Assembly (NCBI RefSeq): GCF_027744825.2
Contig: NC_071339.1
Span: 27,699,501-27,763,500 of the forward strand
Direction: 5' to 3'
Origin: Synchiropus splendidus
Lineage: Eukaryota; Chordata; Actinopteri; Syngnathiformes; Callionymidae
Length of the DNA stretch: 64,000 nt
Of the stretch, positions 11,066-23,972 are shown piece by piece. The notes beneath the pieces are model-generated. The model had not been told where the DNA came from, made no database searches, and worked only from the letters and a program-made list of their open reading frames with translations. Made by a program: the position numbers and the translations under genes. The stretch's first letter is position 1. Each line of letters opens with the position of its first letter.

Positions 11066-11930
11066 CCCATACGAATAGGGCGCTGCGACTGGCCTACAAG
11101 CAGCCGTTCCACATTTCCTGCTTCCAAGCCATGGGATGAGTTTGACGAGAGCCAGGTGCTGCTATGAGGTGGATCTGGAGACTCTGTTCCCAGAGTTGGC
11201 TGAGTTCCGTGTGGTGGAGTCAAGTACGTTCCCGCTTGATCTTCTCCTGCGCCTCATGTCATCCGCCGCCGTCGTATCGAAGTTGAGCTCTCTCTCCGCC
11301 GCCAGCTCAAGAATCATCCCACTTCACTAACGGCCTGCTGGCGTTGGATGGCGAGACTACACCAAGGGCACGACCGCATGTTGTCTGACCACAACTGGAA
11401 GAAATCTGGACTATTCCCGGCGCGGTTCTTACACTCCACTGGCACTAGGACCGCACTTGGTCAGGTACGGAGCTTACTGCCTGGTGGAGGGTTTGGATTC
11501 CCACCGCGGCGTTCCCGCTCATTCAGCCGTCATGCACTATGCATGATGCGTTCGCCCCGGGAGGAGTGACCATCCCACCCATGTTTACACCGTCGGCAAC
11601 CAGCTCATAGTGCTTGAGAACATCACGCGCTCTTTATGAGCTCCGTGGACAGGCTCATACATCGCAGATCCTCTCTCACTTTACCAGAGATTTTGGAGTT
11701 TCAACAGTCTGTCGGCGTGGTGCTACGCTCGTGGCGCCTCCTCCACACACAGCCACTGCCCGGGGGGGAACACCGTCACTGGTCGAAGGGGCGGGGTGAC
11801 CTCAGCCGTCCAAATCATAGCTGTGCTGATCATCGCTTCTCATCTTGGAGAGACCAGTCCGCTGCTCTCACCTCTGCTCCCTCCAAAAGCGTGAAGAAAA
11901 CTTTGTATCTGAAACTATGCATCTGTAACA
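11066..11930 (+). mobile_element. DIRS 5' region, second copy
   Basis: Follows array 1 directly (CGAATAGGGCGCTGCGACTGG). It is collinear with the reverse complement of 23973-24290 plus 20340-20865, that is, the same region without the LINE found there. It contains Arg-rich open stretches but no recognisable domain. It serves as the unoccupied-site comparison for the LINE at 20866-23972. Confidence 0.72.
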
Positions 11931-12724
11931 GGTCTGAATACTGTGACCTTGTCTTCAGTTCAAACGTGGCGTCTCAATGTGGTCAGTAGAACGCCGTCTG
12001 AAACAAAATGCGGACAGAGCCACACAAAGCTTTCACATTTGTCGATGGTGAGAAAAGTAATCCAAGGGATTCTGTTTTTTCTTTGTGGTAACCCACACCA
12101 CAATTAGATGTCTTTCTGAAACATCACTCCCAAACATCTCACTTTGTCATACAACAACTGTCATACATCATGAACCACATGCATAATTTATTTTCATCTG
12201 AATGTATAACTCTGCCATTAAACCTTTTGGCTAGTGTTGGGAAATAATAAAACTTTACTTTTCACCGTTATTCACCACAAGGAAACCGAACTCCACACAA
12301 CTCAATCACCCGTGCCATGTCAGCGTAGGTTGTCAGTATGAGCTTACAAGTGCCACATCCACACAGAGCGAACTCAAAGTACGAAGGAAAAACAGTATAC
12401 TTAAAAACCATGTCACCATCCACACACTCAGACCCCCAATCAATCAATCCCAAGTGGAACAAGCATTATAAACAAATGGATTTGACTAACCTGAAACTAA
12501 ATGAGGACAGAGTCACACTAGGCTTCCACATTTGTCGATGGTGAGAAAAGTAATAAAAAAAAGTGTCACTTCCTATTTACCCACACATCTTCAATGCCTA
12601 ACCTCTGTCCTTTCCTGCCCTCTACTGACCTAATTATATACCTGCCGGTTAATCAACTCCATTAAATTATTTAATTAAAATAATTAAATGACATCTAACA
12701 CATACTCTGTGACCACACATAAAT
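11931..12724. other. Unassigned intergenic sequence
   Basis: AT-rich non-coding sequence with an internal partial duplication: the block GGACAGAGYCACAC...CACATTTGTCGATGGTGAGAAAAGTAAT occurs near 12012 and near 12505. I see no gene. Confidence 0.5.
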
Positions 12725-14790
12725 GGCCGTCACACTAGAAAGGCAGTTTTTTGTCATCAAATTGTCATGTTCTGAGGCCTTCGCTGAGCAGTGACTGAAC
12801 ATTGCAGAAAACGCTTTTTCAGCCCGAGGGACTGTGGTTTTGAGACAGATAGACATGAAAATGTTGTAACCTCTCTGAAACCACTTCAGACAAGTTGAAT
12901 TAGTTTGGCACTTACTAAAAACACTCCTTCTGCTTATATTGGCACGTGAAATGTTTATGTTCTGAGGCATCCCTGTGCAGTGAGTGAACAGTGCATAAAA
13001 CATGTTTTCAGGCTGAGAGAAGCTCGGTTTCTGACCAGGAAAAAAGAAGTTGATAACACACTGATAAACAGTTCAGAAAGGTACATTTAGTGCTGAATAT
13101 ACTAGAAAGAGAGTTTTTCCTATTGTTGCAGTTGAAGTTTTCATGTTCTGAGTCACGACTGAGCAGTGTTTGAACAGTGCAGTGAACGCCATTTTCAAAA
13201 TATAAAATCGCTTTGAATGTGTGAGTGCTGAATATACTAGAAATAGTCTTTTTGCTATATTTACACTTGATATTTTCACTGCTCTCAGGCTATTCTGATT
13301 AGTCAGTGAAGAGTGCAGAAAATGCTTTTTCTCCCGAGGGACAGTGGTTTTCAGACCGACAATCATTAAAATGTTGATAACTCATTGAAACCACTTCAGA
13401 GAGGTTGAATTAGTTCTGCAGCTACTAGAAAGACTATAGCAGATTCTGCTATAGTATTAGTTGAAATTTTCATGTTCTGAGGCATCGCTGAGAAAAAGTC
13501 TAAAAAAAGTTCTGAAATGTACGTTTAGTGTTGAATATACTAGAAAGAGTGCCTTTCCTATAGTGGCAAGTGAAATTTTCATGTTGTGAGGCATCCCTGA
13601 GCAGTGAGTAAACAGTGCATAAAACGTGTTTTCAGCCAAAGGAATAACAGTAATAGAGATAGAAGTAAAAATGTTGATAACTCTCTTAAATCACTTTAGA
13701 CAGGTTGAGTTAGTTCTGCACCTTGTCGAAATACCTTTTCTGCTATAGTGGCAGGTGAAATTTTCATCTTCTGGGGAATCGCTGAGCAGTGAGTGAACAG
13801 TGCGTAAAATGCGTTTCCGGCCAAAGAGAATGTAGGTTTCGGAACGGCAAAAATAAAATTGTTGATAACCCTCTAAAACAGTTCAAAAATGTAGGTTTAG
13901 TGTTGAATATATTAGAAAGACTGTTTTTGCAGGTAATATTTTCAGGTTCTTAAAATATTCTGATCAGTGAGTGAACAGTGCAAGAAAACACGTTTTCAGC
14001 TCGAGAGAAGCTCGGTTTCTAAAACAGGAAAAAAAATAGTTGATAACCCCCTGAAATACAGTTCAGAAATGTAGGTTCAGTGTTTATTTTACGAGAAAGA
14101 GTGTTTCTCCTATAGCTGCTCGAGAAATTTTCATGTTATCTGGCATCCCTGAGCAGTGAGTGAACAGTGCATAAAATGCGTTTTCACCCAAAGAAAACGT
14201 GGTTTACAGACCGACAAAAATAAAAATGTTAACACTCTTAAAACACTTCAGACAGGTTGAGTTAGTTCTGCACCTTGTAGTAATACCGTTTCTGCTATAG
14301 TGGCAGGTGAAAATTTCATTTTCTGGGGCATCGCTCTGCAGTGAGTGAACAGTGCGTAAAACGCGTTTTCGTCTGAAGAGAATGTGGGTTGGGGACCGGC
14401 AAAAATAAAATTGTTGATAACCCTCTAAAAACAGTTCAGACAGCGTAGATTTCTGCTGCAACTACAAAAAAGACCCTTTCTGCTGTCGTGGGAGGTGAAA
14501 ATTTAATCTTCTGAAGCTTCCCTCAGAAGTTGTGGCACAATGCAGAAAACGCGTTTTCAGTCTGAGATAAGGTGGGTTTCGGAACGCCAAACCTAAAATG
14601 TTGATAACTTTCGAAAAACACTTCAAACAGCTTAGATTTGATGTGCAACTACTAGAAAGACCCATTCTGCTATACTGGGAGGTCAAAATGTCATGTTCTG
14701 AAGATTCCCTGAGACGTTATGGCACAATGCAGAAAATGCTTTTTCAGTCTGAGATAAGGTTGGTTTCGGAACGCCAAGCACCTTTATCTG
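12725..14790. repeat. Tandem array of ~185-bp repeat (array 2, minus orientation)
   Basis: Same repeat family as array 1 but inverted. CATGTTCTGAGGC, GAGCAGTGAGTGAACAGTGC, AACGCGTTTTCAGCC and GTTGATAACTCTCTGAAACC recur through the interval. Units are diverged and vary slightly in length. Confidence 0.87.
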
Positions 14791-15699
14791 CCCTTTATCT
14801 TCTCTTTATCTGCTTTCAATCGTTCCTTATTTCCATCTCTCTTTGACCGTAGTCCGAGTGTAGGAGAAATGGAAGGAATATTGAGATCAGGAGGCAAAGC
14901 CCTTGCTTCGCCTGCTGGTCTCTCCCTCTGGCCAAGAACTTGACCGTGCAGAAGAGGAGACCACATGGCGATGGATGCACCCCCACCAGGAACCTTGTGT
15001 GACCCAGCTGGATTGCTCCGTCGCTTCTCCCATCCATCAATGACTGAAGTCCGGGTGTAGCAGAGATGGGAGAACCTTTGGCTAATGTGGAGATGCGCTA
15101 GTCGGGGCTCCGCCCGTAACTCCAGGTTCGCCAGGCAGGTCAACTTGACTAGGTGGAGAGAGAATCCTCACCACATAGACTGTCCTGAGATAAACAATGC
15201 GGAGTGCAAACAGGAAAGAACTACAACGTCCAGACGCCTTAATGATTGGAGCTGGACCTTGTGTGGGGAGCAACACTGCGGATAAGTGCGCAGGAGAAGC
15301 GTCACCAAATTAGGTGAAGATTCACCGGTGGCCTGTCTCTAATCACAGAGGGGTGGCGTGCCAAGAGACCTGCTGCTATCTCCAAACGCCAGGTCTCACG
15401 CCAGTCCGGCCTACTCGATGTCTTACGGCAATGACCTCACCCCCAAGGTCGCGCAAAATGTTGTTAGTCCGAATGTAGTGAAGTTTCACGAGTAACCCTC
15501 CATACAGCGGGTATGGGTGTCCCCCTGGGGCCCTCTTGTTGCCAAACCAGGTACTTCCCTGCTCCGGCGACTACACAGGGGAACCTGACGCCATCCCATG
15601 GCCACAGCACTAGTTTGAGCCCAACGTGCAAGAACTAGGCACTAATAACCGTCCATATTTGGAGGGAGAACTCGCCAGTGGAGACACGTTTGGCCCATG
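14791..15699. other. Unassigned sequence beside DIRS copy
   Basis: No convincing coding frame. Contains two related blocks (GTAGTCCGAGTGTAGGAGAAATGG near 14853 and GAAGTCCGGGTGTAGCAGAGATGG near 15046). It may be a terminal or flanking portion of the adjacent DIRS element. Confidence 0.4.
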
Positions 15700-16320
15700 A
15701 CAAAGCGCTGCCAAAGAGAGCGATTCTCTCATCTATTGTCCAGAGCTGCTGGAAGCACCTGTAAACAGGACAACGTGAGGCAAAGAAGAAGGTGCTCCGT
15801 CAGACAAATAGAAATCTGCAAAAGATGAGACAGAAGCCGAGGAGGCTGCTTGGCAGGTTTCTGCCAAGGAAACTCCTCTGATGGCAGCTATGGATGTTGT
15901 CCCTTTTTACCACCTGCCAGAGCCACCCACAGCTTATCTGTTTTCCTGAAGGCTCTCACTGCAAGCGCCAGTGATTCTCATCCGGGTGGCGGGTAAGACA
16001 GAAAGCCTTCACTGAAAAATTGCTGACCTTGGCACAAAGAAATTTGTGAAAAAAGACTAATCGAGAAGGCACATAGTTCTCCAAACCCTCCTGATGGAGG
16101 CCAGGCCCAGGAGGAGAGCTGCTCCAAAGGAGCCTGATCAAGGGGCTTGAAGGGAGCTTCAGAGAGAGTATTATATACCAATTGAAGATCCCAATAGGGG
16201 CAGATGCGTCTGGAGATAGGTCTGAGTCTTCGAGATCCCTGCATGAACTGGACTAGCAACGGACAACAGTCCACACCCATTTAGCATTACATGCTTTGAG
16301 TGTTGAGGGTGATTTAGCAT
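15700..16320 (-). pseudogene. DIRS tyrosine recombinase region, copy 1 (holds the empty target site)
   Basis: The minus-strand translation gives DLQLVYNTLSEAPFKPLDQA, matching the catalytic-domain entry of DIRS recombinases and the related piece at 17543-17791. The interval 15700-15950 is collinear, in reverse complement, with the sequences flanking Polinton B at 27640-27700 and 45467-45642. Here the target hexamer occurs once (GATGTT at 15894-15899). Confidence 0.8.
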
Positions 16321-17124
16321 TTAGGACCACCTGCTAGCCTTGAAGTAGCCCCCTGCTGCAGGACTGTTTGCAGGACATGAACTGGTTGCAGCACACCCTT
16401 GTGTGAGTGTGTGTGTGAGCACAGGTGGCAGAGTTACGCAGTCCAGAACACCTCCCGGGACTCTGGAACACCTATGAGGTCATCTTGACCACAAAGCTTA
16501 AACCCCAGCCTTGCAATGTGGCCTGACCTGAGAACCATGAGCAATTACCATGGCCATCCATACCGGACGTCTGACTGGCACCGCTGGCTCCTTTGCAGAC
16601 AGCCTTCAAGGAGATGCACGTTTTACTGCACTGAACCGCCTGTAATGTCACCGGCGATGTTGCTTTGGTATGACGGAAGGTGGTGTGCCCATGGTCCTGT
16701 CAATATCTCCGATGGCCAGGGCCTCACACGGGACCGGCCTATGAGACTTCTTATGCAACCGCCACGCCCAGGGTCTATCCAGCGTGAATGAATTAATGAA
16801 TGGGTTGTGAAGATGTAGCATTAACAACCCCTCATACATAGAGTGTAATTTTACACTCTGGGTGGCAGGAGCTGCCGCCTCATCTTTGTCACCTTAAGCT
16901 GATATAGAAGGTGGCGTTTACAACCCCTCATATATGGTGTGTACCCTACACTGTGGATCAGCAGGAACTGCGTTGCCCTCGTTTAGCCACTCTGCGGCTG
17001 AAATAGAAAGTGGCATTAACAGTCCTCCAAACCTATAGAGAAAACATTTACTGAGCAGCTACAGTCAGGGTTCTAGTCTGAGCTGAGCAAGAAAGAGGGA
17101 GTTTATTCACAAATGAATAAACAG
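16321..17124. repeat. Repeat block shared with 26275-26830
   Basis: Non-coding sequence matching the reverse complement of 26275-26830. Includes three related sub-blocks with TTAACAACCCCTCATA-type cores near 16800, 16915 and 17010. A long GT-rich stretch lies near 16405. Confidence 0.6.
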
Positions 17125-18010
17125 TCATGCAGGAATCCGGTGGATCTCGGGACGCTGCACTCTGCACAGCACTGTAATGAAGCAGATACTGGCGTCCCAG
17201 AGCCAGTGCTGTGAATGAGGGCCGAAGGTTTGCAGGGTTCGGCTGCTCCTGAAGACAGAATGACATGAGACATGAGATACTCCCTTGAAAGCAGCCACAG
17301 ATGTTGCCAGGCATCTCGTCAAGTGTGCTCTCAGGGATTCCGGTGCCCGTTTTTTCGCAGTCTCATAGGCTTTCATGATGGCAATTCTAAGCCAATGTGA
17401 AAATCTGTGAGTGGACAGCGCCTGCCCCTTCTTACCACCAGGGAGAGCCACCCACAGACTGTCCGTCTTTCCGAAGGTTTGGACTCGATCCAGTTAAGCT
17501 TTTAGCGCTGCTCGTATGAATGGGGAGGAGGGCAGAAAGTCTTTACTGATAAGGTGCTGACCTGTGAAGAAGAAGAGAGACATTTAGGTGCGATGGCAGG
17601 GTTGGGTCTAAGTGATACCGCCGAGTCATCGACACCAAAAGAGATGCAATCAGGGCTGATCGAAAAAGAGCTACTAGCTCCTTGGAGGCCTGATCAAGTG
17701 GCTCAAAAGGGGCTTCGGAGAGTGAATTGAGTACCAGCTGCAGGTCCCAGTAATGACATAAAGGTCTTGAGGTTGGTCTAAGCCTTTTCACTCATCTCAT
17801 GAAACGGCTCACTTGACGATGCTTGCCGAAGGGGTGGCCGTCCAGACCATTGTGTAGCATGGAAAGGGCTGCTACATAAACCCGTAATGTAGGGCTGCTC
17901 CGACCTTGGTTAACCAGATGCTGCAGAAACAAGAGGATGAGAGAAATAGTTGCCGATAATGGGCAGGCTGACTGGGTTCCACACCACCGGGGAAACATGT
18001 CCAATTAGCA
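17125..18010 (-). pseudogene. DIRS tyrosine recombinase region, copy 2
   Basis: The N-terminal SAM-like/core-binding part is at 17792-18004 (FLQHLVNQGRSSPTLRVYVA). The middle is at 17543-17791 (LQLVLNSLSEAPFEPLDQA). The catalytic C-terminal part is at 17125-17451, with LSTHRFSHWLRIAI and the active-site signature RAHLTRCLATSVA. These belong to one recombinase domain now split by frameshifts. The run DIRS RT, RNase H, recombinase on one strand supports the family call. Confidence 0.85.
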
Positions 18011-19540
18011 TTGTATACTCTGAGGGTTGGCAGAGCTTAAACGTTCTGAAAAGTCAATTGGACATCAGGGGGCAAGTGACTGATTGTTAACCCTGGAGAA
18101 GCCAAACCTTGCGGGGTGGTTCTAGACCTCAGGGTTCCTGATGTTTGCAGAAGCGCTGACCTCGATGGAGGGAACTCCCAGTGGCCTTTGATCCGCATAT
18201 GACACATCTCCGGATACCAGCTGGAGCTGGGGCTGTTTGGATTAAGGGAAGGAGGGGGAAAGGCATACAGGAGGCCTTTTGGCCACCTTGGATGAGCCAG
18301 GGCGTCCACATCCAGTGGAAGGTCATCAGATCTACGGGGAGAGAACCAGAGAGGACATTTGAAGCTCTATCTGCTGGCAAAGACATCAGCCACTGGGTGG
18401 CCGAAAAACTCGCTGATCATGTTTGCCATCTCCTGAGATAAACTCCATTAATCTGGCAGAGCCCTCAATGAGGCTAAATGTACATCAGCCCAGAGAAAAA
18501 ATCTTTGTGGCGAGGTTGTGTGACACAGACGACCTCACGCCACCCTGACGGTTGATGTAGGCCACTGTGGTGGCGCTGTCTGATCTCACCATAACGTCGT
18601 TCCCAATTAGATGGAGAGAAAGGGCCACCAACACTCTAAAACCGCCAACAGTTCCATCAGGTTCATGTGACGACCTTCGGAACTGCTCCAGATCCCGCTG
18701 ACGCAAATCTGATCCAGGTGGCCTCCCCCGCCGGACAGAGATGCATCTGTAAAGACTTGTAGGAATTGTTGGATCCTGAAAAGCGCGCTGAGTCCCAGTC
18801 AGAGCACGACTTTCCTGGGGGTCATGCTGGACTCAGTCTCCGGTCAGGCCCGACACTCGAGATTTGTCTTCTGGTCTTTGGTCTGGAGTCGGGTGAGGGT
18901 GCAGACCGCGAAACCACTTCTGAAGACCTCGCATGTTGAGCAGACCAAGGCGTGGGCCCCTGCCTCAATCGCGCGATGTGGTCCAACACCAATCTGGTGT
19001 GTGCTCATGACTCCTGTTTGGACCTGGCTAGAATCAACCAGTAGTCGAAGTACGTCAGAATCCGCACACCCTGTCTCCTTAGTGGTTCGAGCCCCGCCTT
19101 CATGCACTTGGCGAAGGTGCGAGGCACAAGACACTAGAAACTGTGTTGTGGAAGTAGGCGTGTGCAAGATCTATGGAGGTCATCCACTCTCACACTCTGA
19201 CGCACTCCAGGAGTCTCCTGCTGGTCCGGAACCGCTATCTGGTCATGAATTGGTTGAGGAGACTGAGGTGCAGAACATGTCTCCACTGTGTCTTTTTGGG
19301 TCCTAGAAAGTACCTGGAGTAAAACCTAGCGTATCTGGATCGCTTTGCCACTCGTACAATTACTTCCTTTGACAGGAGAGCGCGGTCCTCCTCCATCAGA
19401 CACGACAGCTGGTTCTCTGAGTTCACCCAGGTCCACGTGGTGTCGCAGAACCTCGGGGTTGACTGTGAATCTGAAAGACGTGTCAATGACCGAATATCTT
19501 CTCGATCCATATGGGCAGGTGAGGAGACAGGCGCTTTCAA
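18011..19540 (-). pseudogene. DIRS RT and RNase H region
   Basis: RNase H lies at 18485-18706: VMVRSDSATTVAYINRQGG contains the Asp of the DIRS RNase H core. RT lies upstream on the minus strand: FYSRYFLGPKKTQWRHVLHL (19235-19540), then frameshifted sequence through the YLDD region (18840-19170). It is closely related to the plus-strand fragment at 8770-9505. Confidence 0.83.
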
Positions 19541-20865
19541 TTCAGAAGATACTCTTTCAAGACTGGCGACCTGACCACAGGAGAGGACTCCGGGTAGGGT
19601 CCAGGATGACAGGGTCGTCGGTGCACAGCGCCCACTCCTCTGGGCACTTCAAGTCCCGCTGGTTGTTCAAAAACAGACTTGCTTTTTTCAGCTGAGCCAT
19701 CAGAGGAAGTAGGGCCACCAAACTTGTATTGTACCTTGATCTGACACAGCAATTCTTCTGAGATGGACACCCGAGGGACCGGCCCAATCTCAGAAAGAGA
19801 TGACTAGGCAGGACGATGTCCTGCTTGCCTCTGAGAGGTTTGGAGGGCTGCAGAGAACAGAATCACAGACAGACATCGCATCAGACATCGCGTGAGGGAG
19901 CTGAGAACAGAGCAGGTCTGGCACGCAGCGCCTACTGTGAGAGCCTCTCAAGTGGTGGCTTTCACAGTCCTGTGGCGACCCCTGCTAAAAACTGGCGAGT
20001 CTGAGGAATAAGAAGAGTTAATGGCAGAATTGAAACTCCCCTGACTTTTGGCTAGAACGAAACGTGAGAGAGTGGAAAGAGTTATCTGACACCTCTGCTT
20101 CTAATTGTGGAGAAGCTAAGGAAAAACATAACTTCTTGGCTCCTGAAACCTCCCCGTCTCCTGAGACAACGTCAAACAAAAACACATTTTTGAAGCCGGA
20201 GTTCGCACTGACTGGAACCGGAGGTGAACTTGGCGGTGATAAGCCCTAATTTTGGGCAGACAGGAAACACACCCGATACCAATGTAATGCAGCTTATTTT
20301 TTATTTTACATACAATGATTTATTTGTAGGCTTTTGGAGGGATCGGAGGTGAGAGCAGCCGACTGGTCTCTCCAAGAGGAGCTGCGAGGATCAGTGCAGC
20401 TACGATCCAGATGGCTGGGCTCACCCCGCCCCTTCGACCAGCGACAGTGTTCCACCTGGGCGGCGGCTGTGTGTGGAGGAGGCGCCGCGAGCAGAGCACC
20501 ACGCCAACGGGCTGTTGGATCTCCAAAATCTCTGGTGGAGTGAGAGAGGTTCTGCGATGGATGAGTCTGTCCATGGAGCTCATAAAGAGCGCGATGATCT
20601 TCTCAAGCGCTATGTGCTGGTTGCCGACTGCGTTGACACCATTCCACTGCGCGATGCTAGGATGGTCACTCCTCACGGGAGAAGTCAAGCTCAAGGGGCG
20701 GGGGTATCGCGCATCGCAAATCGCGCACGACTTCTGAGTGAGAGGGAACACAGCGCCACAATTCCAAACCCTCCACCTAAGCAGTAAACTCCTTACCTGA
20801 CCACGTGTAGTGCTAGTGCCACCGGAGTGTCAGAACTGCGCCGGGAATAGTCCGGATATCTTCCA
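19541..20865 (-). pseudogene. DIRS gag-like and 5' region
   Basis: Continues the DIRS copy upstream of RT. 19541-20340 corresponds to 8160-8820 in the plus-strand fragment. 20340-20865 corresponds to 7750-8160 and 11400-11920. No domain is recognised in the gag-like part; identity rests on collinearity with the other copies. Confidence 0.7.
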
Positions 20866-23800
20866 GAATCAGAATCAGAATCAGAATCAGAATCAGAATG
20901 AGATTTATTGCCATGGTCAGTGGGGAGCCCACTGACTAGGAAAGTGCCTTGGAATAAAGTGCAACAAAAAACAAATAAAATAAAATAAAATAAAATAAAT
21001 AGAATAACATAACAACAAGGCTGTTCACAAATTTAACAGTCTGATGGCCGAGGGGAAGAAGCTGTTCCTGTGACGGGAGTTTCTGGTCGGGATGGACCGT
21101 AGCCTCCTGCCAGAGGGAAGAGGAACAAACAGTCCATGTCCAGGGTGAGAAGGGTCGGCTCTGATCCGACCTGCACGTCTCTGGGTCCTAGAGGCATACA
21201 GGTCCTGAAGAGGTGGCAGGCTGCAACCGATCACCTTCTCAGCAGAACGTACGATGCGCTGCAGTCGGCTCTTGTCCCTGGAGGTGGTGCTGTTGTACCA
21301 GACGGTGATAGAGGAGGTGAGGATGGACTGGATGATGGCCGTATAGAACTCCACCAGCAACTTCGTCGGCAGTCGTAGTTTCCGTACCTGCCTCAGAAAG
21401 AACATTCTCTGCTGGGCCTTCCTGATGAGGGACCTGATGGTTGGCTCCCATTTGAGGTCCTCATTGATGGTGGTTCCCAGGAAGTAGAAGGAGTCCACAA
21501 TAGGAATAGGTAAACCAGCCAACATGAGAGGGGACCGAGAAACTGTGACTCTCCTGAAGTCTATGACCATCTCCACTGTCTTCTGGGCATTGAGCTCCAG
21601 GTTGTTGTGGCTGCACCAGGACACTAGCCGCTCCACCTCCCTCCTGTAAGCCGACTCATCTCCATCTTAGATGAGCCCAATGATGGTGGTGTCATCCGCA
21701 AACTTGATCAGCTTCACGGACTCGTGGCTGGAGGTGCAGCAGTTAGTGTACAGAGAGAAGAGCCATGGTGAGAGAACACAGCCCTGAGGAGACCCGATGT
21801 TGAGGGTCCGAGTGTCGGAGACAGTCGTCCCCAGCCTCACACGCTGACTTCGGCTGGTCAGGAAGTCTGTAATCCATCTGCAGAGGGAGTCAGGCACGTC
21901 CAGCTGGCCAAGCTTGTCTTCAAGCAGAGCTGGAAGAATTGTGTTAAAGGCAGAGCTGAAGTCCACAAACAGGATCCTGGCATAGGTTCCTGGGCAGTCC
22001 AGATGCTCCAGAACGAAATGAAGGGCCTGGTTCACTGCATCGTCCGCAGATCTGTTGGCTCTGTAGCCAAACTGCAATGAGTGCAGGTGAGAAGCAGTGA
22101 TAGATTTCAGGTGGGACAGAACCAGGCGCTCAAAGGACTTCATGACCACAGACGTCAGTGCCACCGGTCTGTAGTCATTCAGTCCTGTGATCCTGGCCTT
22201 CTTGGGAACAGGGATGATAGTGGTGGACTTAAAGCAGGCAGGTACATGACAGGACACCAAGGAAGCATTGAAGATGTCCGTGAACACTGGAGCCAGCTCA
22301 GCAGCACAATGCCTCAGGATGGCAGGGGAAACTCTGTCCGGACCCGCCGCCTTCTGAAGGTTCAGCCTCCTGAACTGAGTGCGCACGTCCTGCTCCATGA
22401 TGTCAAGAGAAAGAGGAAGAGGGGGGAGGTGAGGGGGTGGCTCATCAAAAGTGTCTGTGATCGACTTTGCTGTCTCAGTGACATCGTTCATCTTAGTTGT
22501 GTCACTAAGAGACAGCATAGTCCTTTGTTGTAAAGTGGAACATGGGGCTGGAGAGACCGCAGAGGTGTTGGTGCAAAATGGCTGCTCAAAGCGACAATAG
22601 AAGTTGTTCAAGTCCTGTGCAAGAGCGAGGTTGTTCAGAGTGTGGGGGGCACGTGGCTTGTAGTTAGTGGGCACCTTGAGCCCTCTCCACACCACAGCCG
22701 AGTCATTGGCTGAGAACTGCTGCGTTAGTTTGTCAGAGTATGCGGCCTTAGCTTTCTTCAGCTCCCTCTGAAACCGATACTTCATCTCTTTGTAGCAGTT
22801 CCTGCCCCCACTCTTGCGAGCTGCCACCTTCTCCTGTCTGATCTGGTTGAGTTTAGTTGTGAACCAAGGTTTGTCATTTGCATAACTCACCTTGGTGCGG
22901 GTTGGAACTATGCACTCTTCACAGTAGCTGATCCATGAAGTCACAGTGTCTGTATACTCATCCAGATTGTTGGTGGCAGCCCTGAACACTTCCCAGTCTG
23001 TGGTCTCCATGCAAGACTGCAGCTCCTCTTTAGCTTCACTTGTCCAGATCTTCATGCTCCTCACAACAGGCTTTGCCAGCTTCAGCTTCTGCTTGTATGT
23101 AGGAACAAGATGAACCATCAAGTGTTCAGAGAGACCCAGTGCAGCTCGAGGGAGGGCGGTATAAGAGTTGCGGAGCGATGAGTAACAGTGATCCAGCACG
23201 CTCTGCTCTCTGGTGGAACATTTTACAACCTGCCTGTACCTGGGAAGCTCCTCACTCAGAGTCGCCTTGTTGAAGTCACCAAGCACAATCACAGGAGAGT
23301 CCGGGAAAGTTCGCTCCACATGCAGAAGCTGATCCGCGAGCGCACTCTGAGCCTCACGTACATTCGCGCTGGGCGGAATATATATGGGAGCCAGAATGAA
23401 TGAAGCGAACTCACGTGGGGAGTAAAACGGCTTACAGTTCACGATCAGACATTCCAGAGAGGGAGAGCAGTGCTGAAAGATCACCGTCACGTCCGTACAC
23501 CAGCTCCTGAACCCGGTCCGCGCGGTGAAGCTGGAAACCCTCCAGATGAAGCGCAGTGTCCGGGATGAGATCGCTCAACCACGTCTCCGTGAAACACAAA
23601 ACACAAGAGGAGGAGAAGTCTCTGTTCCGTCTCAACATCAGCGCCAGTTCATCCATCTTATTGCTGAGCGACCGGACGTTGGAGAGGATTATCCCGGGAA
23701 GCGGAGTGCGCGATCCTCTTCGACGAATGCGAACGAGTGCACCGGCACGTTTCCCTCTCCTCCTCAGTTTCTTCCGCCCAGCCAAAAGATGAACTAACTC

Positions 23801-23972
23801 CGTAACTGACACCACAAATACTGGTAGTAAGTCAGACGGAGTCAGAGCCCTGATGTTCATCAACTGATCTCGTGTGTAAAAACACGCAGATGCTCCATCA
23901 AAACACAAAAATAAACAAAATAACATGCACGATAATTCCAGGTCAGCCTTCGTCGGCGCCATCTTGTCAGCA
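20866..23972 (-). mobile_element. L2/CR1-type LINE, nearly full ORF2, inserted in DIRS
   Basis: Minus-strand non-LTR retrotransposon ending in a (TGATTC)n tail (20866-20900). The apurinic-type endonuclease starts at 23962 with NVRSLSNKMDEL and FTETWLSD. After a small frame break near 23440-23490 it continues in a 607-codon frame (21667-23490) with VIVLGDFN and [11 protein letters not shown]. The RT includes [34 protein letters not shown] and SPQGCVLSP and FADDTTI. A stop at 21667-21669 separates a final 203-codon frame (21025-21636) with ending typical of this LINE group (FFPSAIRLLNL). Two or three lesions make it inactive but young. The DIRS copy at 11066-11930 lacks it. Confidence 0.88.
21667..23490 (-). 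CDS. LINE ORF2 central part: endonuclease C-terminus plus reverse transcriptase
   Basis: A 607-codon open frame. The first ~170 codons are the C-terminal half of an APE-type endonuclease (GDFN, then a SEHLMV segment supplying the conserved His). A linker follows, then RT blocks: [55 protein letters not shown] with the catalytic Asp, the [10 protein letters not shown] block, and FADDTTI with the catalytic Asp pair near the end. It would copy LINE RNA at a nicked genomic target. The missing N-terminus and thumb lie in adjacent frames. Confidence 0.85.
   Translation of the reverse strand: MTVIFQHCSPSLECLIVNCKPFYSPREFASFILAPIYIPPSANVREAQSALADQLLHVERTFPDSPVIVLGDFNKATLSEELPRYRQVVKCSTREQSVLDHCYSSLRNSYTALPRAALGLSEHLMVHLVPTYKQKLKLAKPVVRSMKIWTSEAKEELQSCMETTDWEVFRAATNNLDEYTDTVTSWISYCEECIVPTRTKVSYANDKPWFTTKLNQIRQEKVAARKSGGRNCYKEMKYRFQRELKKAKAAYSDKLTQQFSANDSAVVWRGLKVPTNYKPRAPHTLNNLALAQDLNNFYCRFEQPFCTNTSAVSPAPCSTLQQRTMLSLSDTTKMNDVTETAKSITDTFDEPPPHLPPLPLSLDIMEQDVRTQFRRLNLQKAAGPDRVSPAILRHCAAELAPVFTDIFNASLVSCHVPACFKSTTIIPVPKKARITGLNDYRPVALTSVVMKSFERLVLSHLKSITASHLHSLQFGYRANRSADDAVNQALHFVLEHLDCPGTYARILFVDFSSAFNTILPALLEDKLGQLDVPDSLCRWITDFLTSRSQRVRLGTTVSDTRTLNIGSPQGCVLSPWLFSLYTNCCTSSHESVKLIKFADDTTIIGLI

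Noticed and set aside
22081..22533. 150-codon plus-strand frame in the LINE
   Set aside because: It is antisense to the reverse-transcriptase ORF and has no independent support.
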